Both the position numbers and the translations under genes were made by a program. A stretch of DNA of 64,000 bases from CAZGUG01 sp964529035 (GTDB lineage Bacteria; Bacillota; Clostridia; Ch29). A model generated the notes under the pieces. The model was not told the origin of the DNA. It saw only the letters and a list, made by a program, of their open reading frames with translations, and did no database searches. How positions within the stretch are numbered: position 1 is the first letter of the stretch; every line of letters starts with the position of its first letter. Positions 16,782 through 24,650 of this stretch are shown here, in pieces. Where the stretch lies: NCBI GenBank assembly GCA_964529035.1, contig CAZGUG010000002.1:1-64000 (forward strand), given 5' to 3'.

Positions 16782-17354
16782 ATGCGCGATAAGAAGGAGG
16801 AAGTCCGCTGGCAAATCAGTGTATCTCTCTTTAAAAACGCAATCACTTTGAAGCAACTTGGCCTTGCCATCGGCATCCCATTCGGTTTAATTGCTCTTGT
16901 CATTGTACTTATATCAGGGAGAAGCCGGGATACGCTGTATGCGCTCGGGTTCATCGCCGCACTGTTTCTCCTGACATGGTTGTTTATTATGGCGGTATAC
17001 CGTGGTATATACATAGCGGAGTTTGTACTGGATCAAAAAGGCGCCCTTTGCCGGACACAGGCAAGGCAGGCAAAAAAGAACCGGGTTATCAACACATTGG
17101 CGATGATTTTCGGTCTGCTTTCCGGCAAGCCCGCTGCGGCGGGCGCCGGGATGCTGGCACAGTCACGGCAGGAGGTTTTTCTCTGTTGGAGCCGCATTAC
17201 AAAGGTGAAATACAAACCTCAAAGCCGCACCATCCTGCTGCGCGGCGGCTGGACGGAGCAGATTGCGCTGTTTTGTACGCCGGAGAACTATGTGTGGGTA
17301 AAGGACTTTGTTCGGCGGAAAACACAGCTTCCACACAGGGGAAGCAACAGATAA
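16782..17354 (+). CDS. Two-TM membrane protein, unknown function
   Basis: The protein of about 190 residues starts at ATG 16782 after GGGGGAGG. Two hydrophobic helices (about 25-46 and 51-72) precede a basic soluble domain (74-185) with beta-type stretches ending in the segment ITKVKYKPQSRTILLRGGW. The overall plan, two helices and then a beta domain, is like that of the 2770-3291 product and may be a PH-like membrane domain. It is the last gene of the island operon; after it the base composition drops back to AT-rich. Confidence 0.65.
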   Translation: MRDKKEEVRWQISVSLFKNAITLKQLGLAIGIPFGLIALVIVLISGRSRDTLYALGFIAALFLLTWLFIMAVYRGIYIAEFVLDQKGALCRTQARQAKKNRVINTLAMIFGLLSGKPAAAGAGMLAQSRQEVFLCWSRITKVKYKPQSRTILLRGGWTEQIALFCTPENYVWVKDFVRRKTQLPHRGSNR

Positions 17355-17665
17355 AACGAAAACATCTGTTATGCAGGTGGTTCAGACTGAAGACAAAGTC
17401 TATCAGTAAAAAGGTGGGATGCGGTCAAACAGGACGAGTAGCGACAAGAGCAGCATTAACAAATGCAGTCAGTTGTGGTGATGATAGGATAGATATAGAT
17501 AGGATTTTAGTAATAAAAAGAAAAAGGTAATATCTGATTTACACAAAAGATTAAAAGCGTTATACTGACAAGGGGGACACTTCGTATTTAGCTCCTCATC
17601 AAATGGTTAAACTGTTCAAATGAAGAAACTGAAAAAAAGAGGTGAAAAAAAGAGGTGAAAAAAAG
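17355..17665. other. AT-rich intergenic region before the SLH protein
   Basis: No gene is seen. The first 180 bases hold short non-coding-looking sequence with a small hairpin (AGACT...AGTCT near 17386). A good SigA-type promoter follows at 17538-17566. Just before the next start, the unit AAAAAAAGAGGTG is repeated in tandem (17629-17664) and supplies the ribosome binding site. Confidence 0.6.
17538..17566 (+). promoter_or_regulatory. SigA-type promoter for the SLH protein gene
   Basis: TTTACA (17538-17543) and TATACT (17561-17566) are separated by exactly 17 bp. The gene start follows about 100 bases downstream. Confidence 0.75.
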
Positions 17666-20600
17666 ATGAAACGATGGTTAATTACCCTAATAGTTTCAAT
17701 GGTTTTGATTGTGGGAATGACCGTTCCTACAGTAGTAGCAGATGAGGCTACCAGCACACCCAGTTCATGGGCATTAGAAGAAATTCAAAAGGCCAAAGAA
17801 TATAATTTGGTAACGGAAAGGGTACTTACCGGTTACCAGCAGGAAATTAGCCGTGAGGAATTTTGTGAATTGGTAGTAAAGCTTTATGAAGCATTATCGG
17901 GTATCAAAGCAAAAACGCCGGAAATTAATCCATTTACTGATACCGATAATCCGGAAGTCCTTAAAGCCAATCAATTAGGTATTGTAGGTGGAGTAGGAGG
18001 AGGTAGGTTTGCTCCCTCTAACCACATAACAAGACAAGAAATCGCAGTGATGTTACATAGAGCAATTACAGCAGCCAACCCTGGGATGATTGACGGAAAA
18101 TATGAGGTAACTTTTGCTGACAAAGAGGAAATTGCATCTTGGGCCCAGGAAGCTGTAGGATTTATGAATCAAAAAAGGATTCTAGGCGGTGTGGGAGGCA
18201 ATCGGGTTAACCCTAAGGGGAATACAACCAGAGAACAGGCTATCGCCTTGGTTAAGCGAACATTCGAGAACTTTAAAGATGTTGGTATTTACCAGCCACT
18301 TGTTTTGGACGGCGCAGCAAATGTTATTCATATTCCCCAAGAACACAGTAAAATCCAGGCAGGCATAAATGCGGCCAGGGACGGGGACGCATTACTTGTA
18401 GCCCCGGGTACTTACTATGAAAACATTGATTTTGGCGGTAAAAATATCATTGTGACCAGTGAAAAGGGACCTGAAGAGACTGTAATTAATGGAGGTTTTG
18501 AGGGAAGCGTTGTAACTTTTCAAAGTGGAGAGGATAGAGGAGTAGTTCTGCACGGGTTTACCATTATGAATGGGATGGCAGGACTTTCAAGGACCGAACA
18601 GAAACCGGAATTATATCCTAGTGGCGGTGGAATTTCCATTCGCGATGCAAGTCCTACCATTTCTCATAATATAATTACAAAAAACGCAACTGTGGACTTT
18701 GGCGGTGGAATAAGTATAGAGGGGGAGTCTGCAGAGCCTATAATCGAGAATAATTACATCTCAAAAAATATTTCCCATTATCATGGAGCAGGAATAGGTG
18801 TTAAACAGGGTGCAAATCCTATCATCCGGGGAAACACAATCTATGATAATATCTGTGAATCGGCTCCAGGAATTTTGGTTTCCGGTAGCTCCGGTGGCTT
18901 GGTTGAGAATAATATTATCAGTAATAACGTACCGGGGTATGATCAAGACCCACATCAAATGTATCAATATCTAACAGGGGACCCGGCCTATGAAAAGTGG
19001 CGAGCAGACTGGGGCCAACACCCAGCTTTCCCAGGAGGCATAATGATTGTTCAAAGCTCTAACCCTGTAGTACGCAATAACCAATTTACTGGTAATGATG
19101 GAGGAGCTATCGGAGTAATGTTGGAATCCACTCCCCGGATTGAAAACAATACCATCAGTTACAACGGTAGTGATAGTATCGGGGCAGTGACCGGCGGTAT
19201 TATGGCAGCTCATGATGCAACGGTCACCATGATTGGCAATACTTTTACAGGTAATATAGGGCCAGATGTATGGGTTGATCACAGGAACTCTTCCTATGTT
19301 GACCAAAATGGAAGGGCTCTTTCCCTGGTAAACCGAGCCAATGAATCCATGGTTGGTGACAATGTGGTCAGCGGCAAAGTGGTGGCCTGGCCCATAGAGC
19401 GGCCTGAGCCGCAGATGTCAGATAATCCGCGGACTATTCATGTACCTGGCGATTATGCATCTATCCAGGCTGCTATCGATAGTTCAAAAAATGGAGATAC
19501 CATCATTGTAGCGCCGGGAACTTACAATGAAAGCATTGATTTTCGGGGTAAGCATATCACTGTCAGGAGCCAGGATCCCCTGGATAAATCTATAGTATCG
19601 TCTACAGTGATTAATGGTGGTAATCCTGATGCACCTGATGATGGTCAGGGACCCATTGTTATGTTTTTGAACGGTGAAGGTCGAGATGCTGTTTTAGAAG
19701 GCTTTACCATCTACAACCGGGACAGAGACTTCTTCAACATGTCTGCTGTATACCTTTCAGGTGCTAGTCCCACTATCCGTAATAATATAATTACCAGTGA
19801 ACGTGGAACCGGAATTTTAATGAACTGGGCCTATACAAAGCTATACGTTCCAGAACAACAAGAAGACGAAGGTAGATTTACTCCACAGCTTGGCATGGAG
19901 ACGGCACCTTTACTGGAGAATAATACAATCCGAGACTGTACCGTTGGTGGTGGAATGTGGTACTACTATGCATCACCAGAAATAATCGAGAACAAGTTTA
20001 TCAATAACGATGGACCGTTGTCTGGAGCAGTACACAACTGGTTCTCCAGTGCGACCATTAAAGACAATGAATTTGTTGGTAATAAAGGGCACAATGGAGG
20101 GGCTATACATTACGAAAACTATAGTGTGGTACTAATAGAAGGAAACTCTTTTAAGGATAATGTTGTAAATGGTTTGGGTGGTGCAATTTATATTGACAGC
20201 AACACTTATGGGACAATTGACAGTAATGTGTTCATAGGCAATCATGCCCAGAATGGAAGTGCTGTTGCCATTGGCCATGCTGATATAGAATTAACTAACA
20301 ATGTGATTGCAGAAAATTACGGTTGGGCGTTGTTTGTAGGTGGAAAAGCCCGGGTAAACAACAACACCTTTGCTAATAATTACGGCGATACGCACGGTGA
20401 GGGGATATTTGTCATGGATGGTAAGGTTGAGGGAGTAAATAATATCTTTTACAACAATGAACTGAATGTGTGGGAAGGCGAAGGTGGCGGAGAAATTAAT
20501 CTTACCGATAGTCTGTTCTATAATAAAGATAGAAAATCATGGCCGGGTAAAGGCAATCGATTGGCGGATCCATCTTTCATGGGTGAAGGTGACTACCGAC

Positions 20601-20725
20601 TGCGATTCGGATCGAAGGCAATTGATGCTGGTGTTGAAGTTGATTTGAAAGTAGATATTATTGGAACTCCTAGACCCCAGGGACGGGGATATGACATTGG
20701 TGCTTATGAGTTTCTAGTGCCATAA
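17666..20725 (+). CDS. SLH-domain surface protein with right-handed beta-helix repeats
   Basis: The 1019-residue protein starts at ATG 17666 (GAGGTG upstream) with a signal peptide (MKRWLITLIVSMVLIVGMTV, cleaved near VVADE). Three S-layer homology domains cover about residues 33-205 (ISREEF..., HITRQEIAVMLHRAI, NTTREQAIALVKRTF) and would bind cell-wall polysaccharide. Two beta-helix blocks follow, each opened by a similar module (IHIPQEHSKIQAGINAARDG at about 222; IHVPGDYASIQAAIDSSKNG at about 590, with VAPGTY in both). They continue as NosD/pectate-lyase-like repeats rich in NNxI and GGGI. It is probably a surface polysaccharide-binding or -cleaving protein; no catalytic site can be assigned by eye. 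GC is lower than in the island upstream. Confidence 0.9.
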   Translation: MKRWLITLIVSMVLIVGMTVPTVVADEATSTPSSWALEEIQKAKEYNLVTERVLTGYQQEISREEFCELVVKLYEALSGIKAKTPEINPFTDTDNPEVLKANQLGIVGGVGGGRFAPSNHITRQEIAVMLHRAITAANPGMIDGKYEVTFADKEEIASWAQEAVGFMNQKRILGGVGGNRVNPKGNTTREQAIALVKRTFENFKDVGIYQPLVLDGAANVIHIPQEHSKIQAGINAARDGDALLVAPGTYYENIDFGGKNIIVTSEKGPEETVINGGFEGSVVTFQSGEDRGVVLHGFTIMNGMAGLSRTEQKPELYPSGGGISIRDASPTISHNIITKNATVDFGGGISIEGESAEPIIENNYISKNISHYHGAGIGVKQGANPIIRGNTIYDNICESAPGILVSGSSGGLVENNIISNNVPGYDQDPHQMYQYLTGDPAYEKWRADWGQHPAFPGGIMIVQSSNPVVRNNQFTGNDGGAIGVMLESTPRIENNTISYNGSDSIGAVTGGIMAAHDATVTMIGNTFTGNIGPDVWVDHRNSSYVDQNGRALSLVNRANESMVGDNVVSGKVVAWPIERPEPQMSDNPRTIHVPGDYASIQAAIDSSKNGDTIIVAPGTYNESIDFRGKHITVRSQDPLDKSIVSSTVINGGNPDAPDDGQGPIVMFLNGEGRDAVLEGFTIYNRDRDFFNMSAVYLSGASPTIRNNIITSERGTGILMNWAYTKLYVPEQQEDEGRFTPQLGMETAPLLENNTIRDCTVGGGMWYYYASPEIIENKFINNDGPLSGAVHNWFSSATIKDNEFVGNKGHNGGAIHYENYSVVLIEGNSFKDNVVNGLGGAIYIDSNTYGTIDSNVFIGNHAQNGSAVAIGHADIELTNNVIAENYGWALFVGGKARVNNNTFANNYGDTHGEGIFVMDGKVEGVNNIFYNNELNVWEGEGGGEINLTDSLFYNKDRKSWPGKGNRLADPSFMGEGDYRLRFGSKAIDAGVEVDLKVDIIGTPRPQGRGYDIGAYEFLVP

Positions 20726-20851
20726 CCTGGAGAATAATTGGGTGTGTATTTGTATAGGCTGTAGGCCATAGAACAGGGGATGGTTCTCTGTTTGATAATG
20801 CCCCACCGGTATTACTATATATAACGTGATAAGGACTTTACATCTTCTAGC

Positions 20852-20947
20852 GTGTCATCCTGAGCGAAGCGAAGGATCTTGCGAAGCGAAAGATTTTTCG
20901 GAAGGCAAAATAAAGATTCTTCAGTCGTTCCTCCTTCAGGATGACAC
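20852..20947. repeat. Palindromic repeat element (interspersed repeat, copy 2)
   Basis: The element opens with GTGTCATCCTGA (20852-20863) and closes with its exact reverse complement TCAGGATGACAC (20936-20947). The inner part is imperfectly self-complementary and includes GCGAAGCGAAGGATCTT. This is a MITE-like or REP-like hairpin of about 96 bp. Partial copies lie at 101 and 22416. It lies in the 20726-20998 intergenic region, which otherwise shows nothing. Confidence 0.75.
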
Positions 20948-20998
20948 ATCTTATGTAACTTTATTAACACCTTATATATAGGTATACCCGTTAAAATA

Positions 20999-21228
20999 AT
21001 GGATATATATGAAAGAGCAAAAAAAGAGATCCAAATATAATACCGATAAAAAGGTAGTGGCAATGAAATCTCACTGCTCGACATACTGGGCACCGACTGT
21101 GATACGGCCTCTCCAACGGCACTATAAAGACCCAGCTGGAGATAGACCAGATGCTGGGCATTTCCAGGTCCTATGCTTCCAGGATTGAAAAGAGGGACAT
21201 TAAAAAACTGAGCAGGGAAAACATATAG
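20999..21228 (+). pseudogene. Decayed sigma-K-like sigma factor fragment
   Basis: Two pieces in different frames match a late sporulation sigma factor. From 20999 one frame reads ERAKKEIQI, then in-frame stops, then GSGNEISLLDILGTDCDTA, the region-2/4 linker of SigK (GNEISLIDILGTD in the family). From 21127 another frame reads KTQLEIDQMLGISRSYASRI and EKRDIKKL, the region 4.2 helix-turn-helix, ending at TAG 21226-21228. About 50 codons between the pieces are missing. SigK is the best match because of ISRSY-SRIEK; SigE usually has ISQSYISRLEK. The fragment cannot be functional. Confidence 0.7.
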
Positions 21229-21264
21229 AACAGCTGTAAAGTAGCAGTTGTTCTATATGTTTTC
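21217..21264. terminator. Long inverted repeat, likely bidirectional terminator
   Basis: GAAAACATATAGAACAGCTG (21217-21236) pairs with CAGTTGTTCTATATGTTTTC (21245-21264) with a single G-T pair. Each strand ends in a T-rich arm. It covers the end of the sigma fragment and the last codons of the convergent permease gene, so both reading frames end in the same residues ENI followed by the stop. Confidence 0.75.
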
Positions 21265-22173
21265 TGCGGAATTATCCTTGCTTTTGAGCATGTTTATTAT
21301 GATTACCGCTATTATTATCATTGTGATGCCGAAAAACTGGAGTGGCGTCAGTATTTCTCTGAGAAGTATAACACCCAGGGCAACGCTTACCACCGGCTCG
21401 AAGGTACATAATATGGCGGCTCTTGAGGAGCTGGTTTCCCTTATTCCGGCAAAGAACAGCAGGTTTGACAAAAAGGTTGAAAAGATAGCGCTGGCCAGTA
21501 TCGCTGCCCAGGCCTTTGGCGTCACGGACCACTGCAGGTTTCCGGTTACAAGGGCCGCAGCCATAAGTGTTACCGTGGCCGCAGTGGTGATGTATGTGGT
21601 GACGGTAAGAGAATCCATAGTACTAAGGTTTTCTGAGAACCTGCTGCCCAGTAGTATTAGATGGGTGCTGAAGGAAAGGCACGCGCCGAAGGCCAGCAGA
21701 ATGCCGAAGGTATTAAACTGTGAGACCGGCGACCATACCATGAGGACACAGCCGACCGTTGCCATTATCAGTGCAAAGAGCTGCTTTGGGACCATTCTTT
21801 CCTTCAGTACTCTTACCATGAACAGGTTCACTATGACAGGGTACAGGTAAAAAATTACCGATGCGAGGGATACGGGAATATAGTTTATAGAATTGTAGTA
21901 AACAATAGAAAACCCCGCGTATACAATCCCTCCTATTATAAACAGAGTCTTGAGCTGTGCCCTGGAGGCATGTACTTTTTGCCGGCCTCCCGATGCAAGG
22001 CTGTATCCCCACAGGAGTGTCGATGCGATAAGGAACCTCATGGCCAGTACAAACATGGGGTTTGCGCCTTCGTTGTAGGCCGTCTTGGATATTACCACGT
22101 TTATACCATAAAAAAAAGCCGCCAGTATAACAAGGGTGTTGCCCTTCTTTTTCATGTTGGCATTATCCTCCAT
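21253..22173 (-). CDS. EamA/DMT-superfamily permease
   Basis: The 306-residue protein on the minus strand has ten hydrophobic helices arranged as two EamA repeats of five (roughly residues 10-145 and 160-295), the plan of drug/metabolite transporters. Typical features are the first helix (VILAAFFYGINVVISKTA) and the loop after it, SIVYYNSINYIPVSLASVIF in repeat one and GIRETSSSRAAILCTFEPV in repeat two. Substrates of the family include amino acids and metabolites; this one cannot be assigned. Its 3' end lies in the inverted repeat that ends transcription. It has no partner genes nearby. Confidence 0.9.
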   Translation of the reverse strand: MEDNANMKKKGNTLVILAAFFYGINVVISKTAYNEGANPMFVLAMRFLIASTLLWGYSLASGGRQKVHASRAQLKTLFIIGGIVYAGFSIVYYNSINYIPVSLASVIFYLYPVIVNLFMVRVLKERMVPKQLFALIMATVGCVLMVWSPVSQFNTFGILLAFGACLSFSTHLILLGSRFSENLSTMDSLTVTTYITTAATVTLMAAALVTGNLQWSVTPKAWAAILASAIFSTFLSNLLFFAGIRETSSSRAAILCTFEPVVSVALGVILLREILTPLQFFGITMIIIAVIIINMLKSKDNSAENI

Positions 22174-22527
22174 AACCGGTATTTGTCATCCATATCTATT
22201 CTACTACATCTGTATGTGTTTGTGGACTGCTTTTTTATTGATCTGCCGGTTTAGGCAGAAGAACTGTGGGTCTAAACAAAAGACTTAACTTTAGCATATG
22301 ATATATCGGGTAATGCCGCAGTATGCGGCGGCAGGTTAATAAAACAGCTTATTATATAAGGGGACTGCTGAGAAAATAAGTTCTTTGCTTTTCATTTTGA
22401 AACGAAAAAGCTTAAAGATCCTTCGCTTCGCTCAGGATGACAAGGAGGTTGCTCAGGATGACAAGGAGGTTGCTCAGGGTGATAAAAAGAGCTTTTTCAG
22501 TGGTTTTGGTTATAGGAGGTGATACTT
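22174..22527. other. Intergenic region with repeat-derived sequence
   Basis: Between the divergent permease and SOD genes there is no coding sequence. The middle holds the third copy of the interspersed repeat with its tandem expansion (22416-22482). The end supplies the SOD ribosome binding site AGGAGG (22514-22519). Confidence 0.7.
22416..22482. repeat. Interspersed repeat copy 3 with 21-bp tandem expansion
   Basis: AGATCCTTCGCTTCGCTCAG (from 22416) is the reverse complement of the repeat seen at 101 and 20853. Its end, GCTCAGGATGACAAGGAGGTT, is repeated: 22430-22450, 22451-22471 and a partial third copy to 22482. Confidence 0.8.
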
Positions 22528-23010
22528 TTGTACGGAAGGAAAAGTCAAAACGGGGCAGCGGCAGCCTATATAAGGGGTGGGCCTCTGGCGCCGCAGATAA
22601 TGGGAGCTGTATACTTTCGGGACGTGGCCGGGGGCTGTGAAGTACGGGTAGAGGTAAACGGATTGCCTCCCTATCAGCCGGCTATAAAAGGTGAGGCTCC
22701 GATAGGGCCCCATGGTTTCCATATACATCAGTATGGAACATGTGAAGTGGGTGACCCCGAGGACCCCTTTCAGGCGGCGGGAGGGCACTGGAACCCTGAT
22801 AACCAGCCCCACGGTAATCATGCCGGAGATTTTCCGGTTTTATTTTCCAACAACGGCTATGCTAGGATGTGTTTTTTCACAAACCGGTTTAGGGCAAAGG
22901 AGGTAATCGGCCGCTCGGTAATAATACATCAGAACCCGGATGATTACAGGACACAGCCCGCCGGAGACGCAGGAAGAAGGCTGGCCTGCGGGGTTATTCA
23001 GGCATATTAG
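22528..23010 (+). CDS. sodC: Cu/Zn superoxide dismutase family protein
   Basis: The protein of about 160 residues converts superoxide to oxygen and hydrogen peroxide. All active-site elements are visible: copper ligands in GFHIHQYG, the bridging His in GGHWNP, zinc ligands His in PHG and NHAGD with the Asp of GDF, a last copper His in RSVIIHQNPDD, and the guidance Arg in RRLACGV. The two disulfide cysteines (GTCE and LACG) are also present. TTG 22528 is chosen because AGGAGG (22514-22519) lies eight bases upstream. There is no signal peptide or lipobox, so the enzyme is probably cytoplasmic, which is unusual since most bacterial SodC are exported. It lies alone between the DMT permease and an Fe-S protein. 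Confidence 0.93.
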   Translation: MYGRKSQNGAAAAYIRGGPLAPQIMGAVYFRDVAGGCEVRVEVNGLPPYQPAIKGEAPIGPHGFHIHQYGTCEVGDPEDPFQAAGGHWNPDNQPHGNHAGDFPVLFSNNGYARMCFFTNRFRAKEVIGRSVIIHQNPDDYRTQPAGDAGRRLACGVIQAY

Positions 23011-23088
23011 CTTTGGTAACAAAGGTTACTTTTTTATATTCCTTCTTGCTGTATAATAAAAATACAGAAAACAAGAGGGGGTAAAAAA

Positions 23089-23832
23089 ATGTCAGTAAGA
23101 AATATTGTCAAAATTAACGAGGAAAAATGCAACGGCTGCGGTCTGTGCATACCGAATTGTGCAGAAGGAGCCCTTCAGATAATTGACGGCAAGGCAGAGC
23201 TTGTCAGCGATAAGTACTGTGACGGACTTGGAGCCTGCTTGGGGACATGCCCGATGGATGCCATAGAGATTATAAAAAGGGAAGCGGACGATTTTGATGA
23301 GCAGACGGTTGAACAGTATCTTGAATCGAAACAAAATCATGATAAAGAACCAAAGACCGGAGGCTGTCCCGGCAGCAGGATTGTGTCCCTGAAGGAAAGG
23401 GAAACGGCAGATTTTGAGCAGCAGCCGGAAGATATTGAAGTTTCGATACGTCCACAGTTGGCCCAGTGGCCGGTACAGTTAAAGCTTGTTCCGGTTCAGG
23501 CGCCGTATTTTAACGGCACTAATCTGCTGGTGACCGCCGATTGTGTTCCCTTTGCCTACGCCGATTATCACCTTGGACTTTTGAAGGGTAAAAGTGTTGT
23601 GGTGGGATGTCCAAAGCTAGACGACAATAATTACTACACGGAAAAACTTACCGAAATAATAAAGAATAATGATATAAGAAAAGTCACTGTTGCATATATG
23701 GAAGTGCCGTGCTGCGGTGGTATTGTAAGGGCGGTGGATACCGCAATAAAAAACTCGGGGAAAGATATTCCTATTGCACTTGTGGAAATTTGCATAGACG
23801 GACGAATAAAAGGAAAAATCGAAACAAAGTAA
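23089..23832 (+). CDS. 4Fe-4S ferredoxin-domain protein
   Basis: The 247-residue protein starts with two [4Fe-4S] motifs: C-N-G-C-G-L-C-I-P-N-C (residues 13-22) and CDGLGACLGTCPMD (about 44-55). A variable linker rich in Glu and Gln follows to about 110. The C-terminal domain (120-247) contains further cysteines (ADCVPFAY, VGCP, VPCCGG), a pattern seen in redox proteins linked to heterodisulfide or CCG-type domains. It is an electron-transfer protein of unknown partners. AGAGGGGG precedes the ATG. A terminator-like hairpin follows. Confidence 0.85.
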   Translation: MSVRNIVKINEEKCNGCGLCIPNCAEGALQIIDGKAELVSDKYCDGLGACLGTCPMDAIEIIKREADDFDEQTVEQYLESKQNHDKEPKTGGCPGSRIVSLKERETADFEQQPEDIEVSIRPQLAQWPVQLKLVPVQAPYFNGTNLLVTADCVPFAYADYHLGLLKGKSVVVGCPKLDDNNYYTEKLTEIIKNNDIRKVTVAYMEVPCCGGIVRAVDTAIKNSGKDIPIALVEICIDGRIKGKIETK

Positions 23833-23858
23833 AAGGGCAAAATGGTGACTTGTTCCGC

Positions 23859-23899
23859 AAAAAATGATTCCTGTACCAAAGGGTATGGGGATCATTTTT
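23859..23899 (+). terminator. Terminator-like hairpin after the Fe-S gene
   Basis: AAAAAATGATTCC pairs with GGGGATCATTTTT around a TGTACCAAAGGGTAT loop and ends in a T tract. Confidence 0.75.
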
Positions 23900-23962
23900 G
23901 TCTGTCGATGTAGATTAAATTGTGATAATATAAAGTAGAATATAGGCTTGGGAGGGAAACAG

Positions 23963-24502
23963 ATGTTGGAGTTATTTGTGCCGAACGAATACGTTGCGTC
24001 GGTATTCGATATCGACCTTGAATGTTTGAGCAAAAAGGGTATAGACGCCCTAATAATAGATATTGACAACACGCTGGTTAGCTGGAAGACAAAGACCGCT
24101 GACAGGAAACTTTTGGAATGGTTCAAAGCTGTGGAAGATTTGGGCTTTAGGACGTGCCTGTTGTCCAATAATACGAAGGACAGAGTTGTGAAATTCACAG
24201 AAGAGACAAGGATACCGGCGGTATACAGGGCTGCAAAACCGGGTAAAGGCGCATTTCGCAGGGCAATGGCGCTTATGGGAAAACCCCGGTCTGCAACTGC
24301 GGTTGTTGGGGACCAGGTATTCACCGATATACTCGGTGGTAACAGGATGGGCCTGTATACTGTGCTTGTGCTGCCAATAAACGAGAGGGAGTTTTTTACT
24401 ACAAGGCTTGTAAGAAGGCTGGAAAACAGAATACTTGAAAGGATGATTAAGCGCGGGGAATTAGTAAAGCCCTGCATAAATAATAGAAAATTGCGCAGGT
24501 AA
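23963..24502 (+). CDS. yqeG: YqeG-family HAD IIIA-type phosphatase
   Basis: The 179-residue protein carries the HAD motifs: the Asp-x-Asp nucleophile motif I in IIDIDNTLV (about residues 31-39), motif II in LLSNNTKDR, Lys of KPGKGAF as motif III and the acidic motif IV in VGDQVFTDI. It hydrolyses phosphoesters; the family member PGP of plants and YqeG act on small phosphates, but the natural substrate here is not certain. GGGAGGG precedes ATG 23963; an upstream TTG at 23948 would leave the site inside the gene. It often lies near aro and pil genes in clostridia, as here. Confidence 0.92.
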   Translation: MLELFVPNEYVASVFDIDLECLSKKGIDALIIDIDNTLVSWKTKTADRKLLEWFKAVEDLGFRTCLLSNNTKDRVVKFTEETRIPAVYRAAKPGKGAFRRAMALMGKPRSATAVVGDQVFTDILGGNRMGLYTVLVLPINEREFFTTRLVRRLENRILERMIKRGELVKPCINNRKLRR

Positions 24503-24650
24503 AGTGCCATTTAAGCAGGATTTTGCAAACAATAGTCGAATATATTTGCATAGAGAAAATTAGCAGATTTTGCCTGTTTTCACCGGGGATTTTACTGTCC
24601 CGCGTTCGCAGCAAAGCCGGTTTTGACGGGGCGGGGTGGGGGTGGGAAGC

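Noticed and set aside
21248..21850. 200-residue plus-strand reading frame opposite the EamA permease
   Set aside because: The minus strand encodes a clear ten-helix permease; the plus-strand frame has no ribosome binding site and no family features.
22430..22482. Short tandem repeats that might suggest a CRISPR array
   Set aside because: The repeats follow each other without unique spacers of about 30-40 bp and only two and a half units are present.
24503..24650. c-di-GMP riboswitch ahead of the pilus operon
   Set aside because: GCAAAGCC occurs near 24610, but the rest of the GEMM consensus (paired arms, GGGACGCAAAG context) could not be found.
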